From an uncultured Haemophilus sp. (GTDB lineage: Bacteria > Pseudomonadota > Gammaproteobacteria > Enterobacterales > Pasteurellaceae), in NCBI GenBank assembly GCA_902481695.1, contig CABSXY010000111.1, positions 1 through 6,376 on the forward strand: a DNA stretch of 6,376 nt, written 5' to 3'. The notes beneath the pieces are model-generated. The model searched no databases, was not told where the DNA came from, and was given only the letters and a program-made list of their open reading frames with translations. Within the stretch, counting starts at the first letter, position 1. Each line of letters opens with the position of its first letter. The position numbers and the translations under genes were made by a program. Positions 6,368 through 6,376 of the stretch are shown in pieces.

Positions 6368-6376
6368 AGTTAGTTC

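Overview
This window looks like a core chromosomal segment from a Pasteurellaceae bacterium of the Haemophilus/Aggregatibacter type. Three things support this. Base composition is AT-rich. The proteins closely resemble Haemophilus influenzae MsbA, LpxK, KdsB and UvrC as I remember them. There are three perfect copies of the 9-base DNA uptake signal AAGTGCGGT (Hin-type USS). The species cannot be fixed from sequence alone.

Every gene lies on the minus strand and is read from the right end to the left: msbA (lipid A flippase), lpxK (lipid A 4'-kinase), a 59-residue YcaR/Trm112-like protein, kdsB (CMP-Kdo synthetase), uvrC (excision nuclease) and a TerC-family membrane protein cut by the left edge. 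The gaps from msbA to uvrC are only 9 to 53 bases, which suggests one operon. The 68-base gap between uvrC and the TerC gene holds a good sigma70-type promoter, so the last gene probably has its own transcription start.

The first four genes serve lipopolysaccharide assembly. LpxK adds the 4'-phosphate of lipid A, KdsB activates Kdo for transfer to the lipid A precursor, and MsbA flips the finished core-lipid A across the inner membrane. The small YcaR-like protein sits with them in many gammaproteobacteria, but its role is unclear. uvrC (nucleotide excision repair) follows with no recognisable ribosome binding site and may depend on translation of kdsB. As I recall, this gene order matches H. 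influenzae Rd.

No mobile element, RNA gene, CRISPR array or novel system was found. The main oddity is at the right edge. The conserved N-terminus of MsbA continues in frame upstream of the first usable ATG (6316), but an in-frame TAA directly follows the expected ATG (6367). This is either a nonsense change in codon 2 of an essential gene or a sequence error. A second, smaller oddity is a perfect 8-bp hairpin between msbA and lpxK whose T-rich tail faces the strand opposite to the genes.
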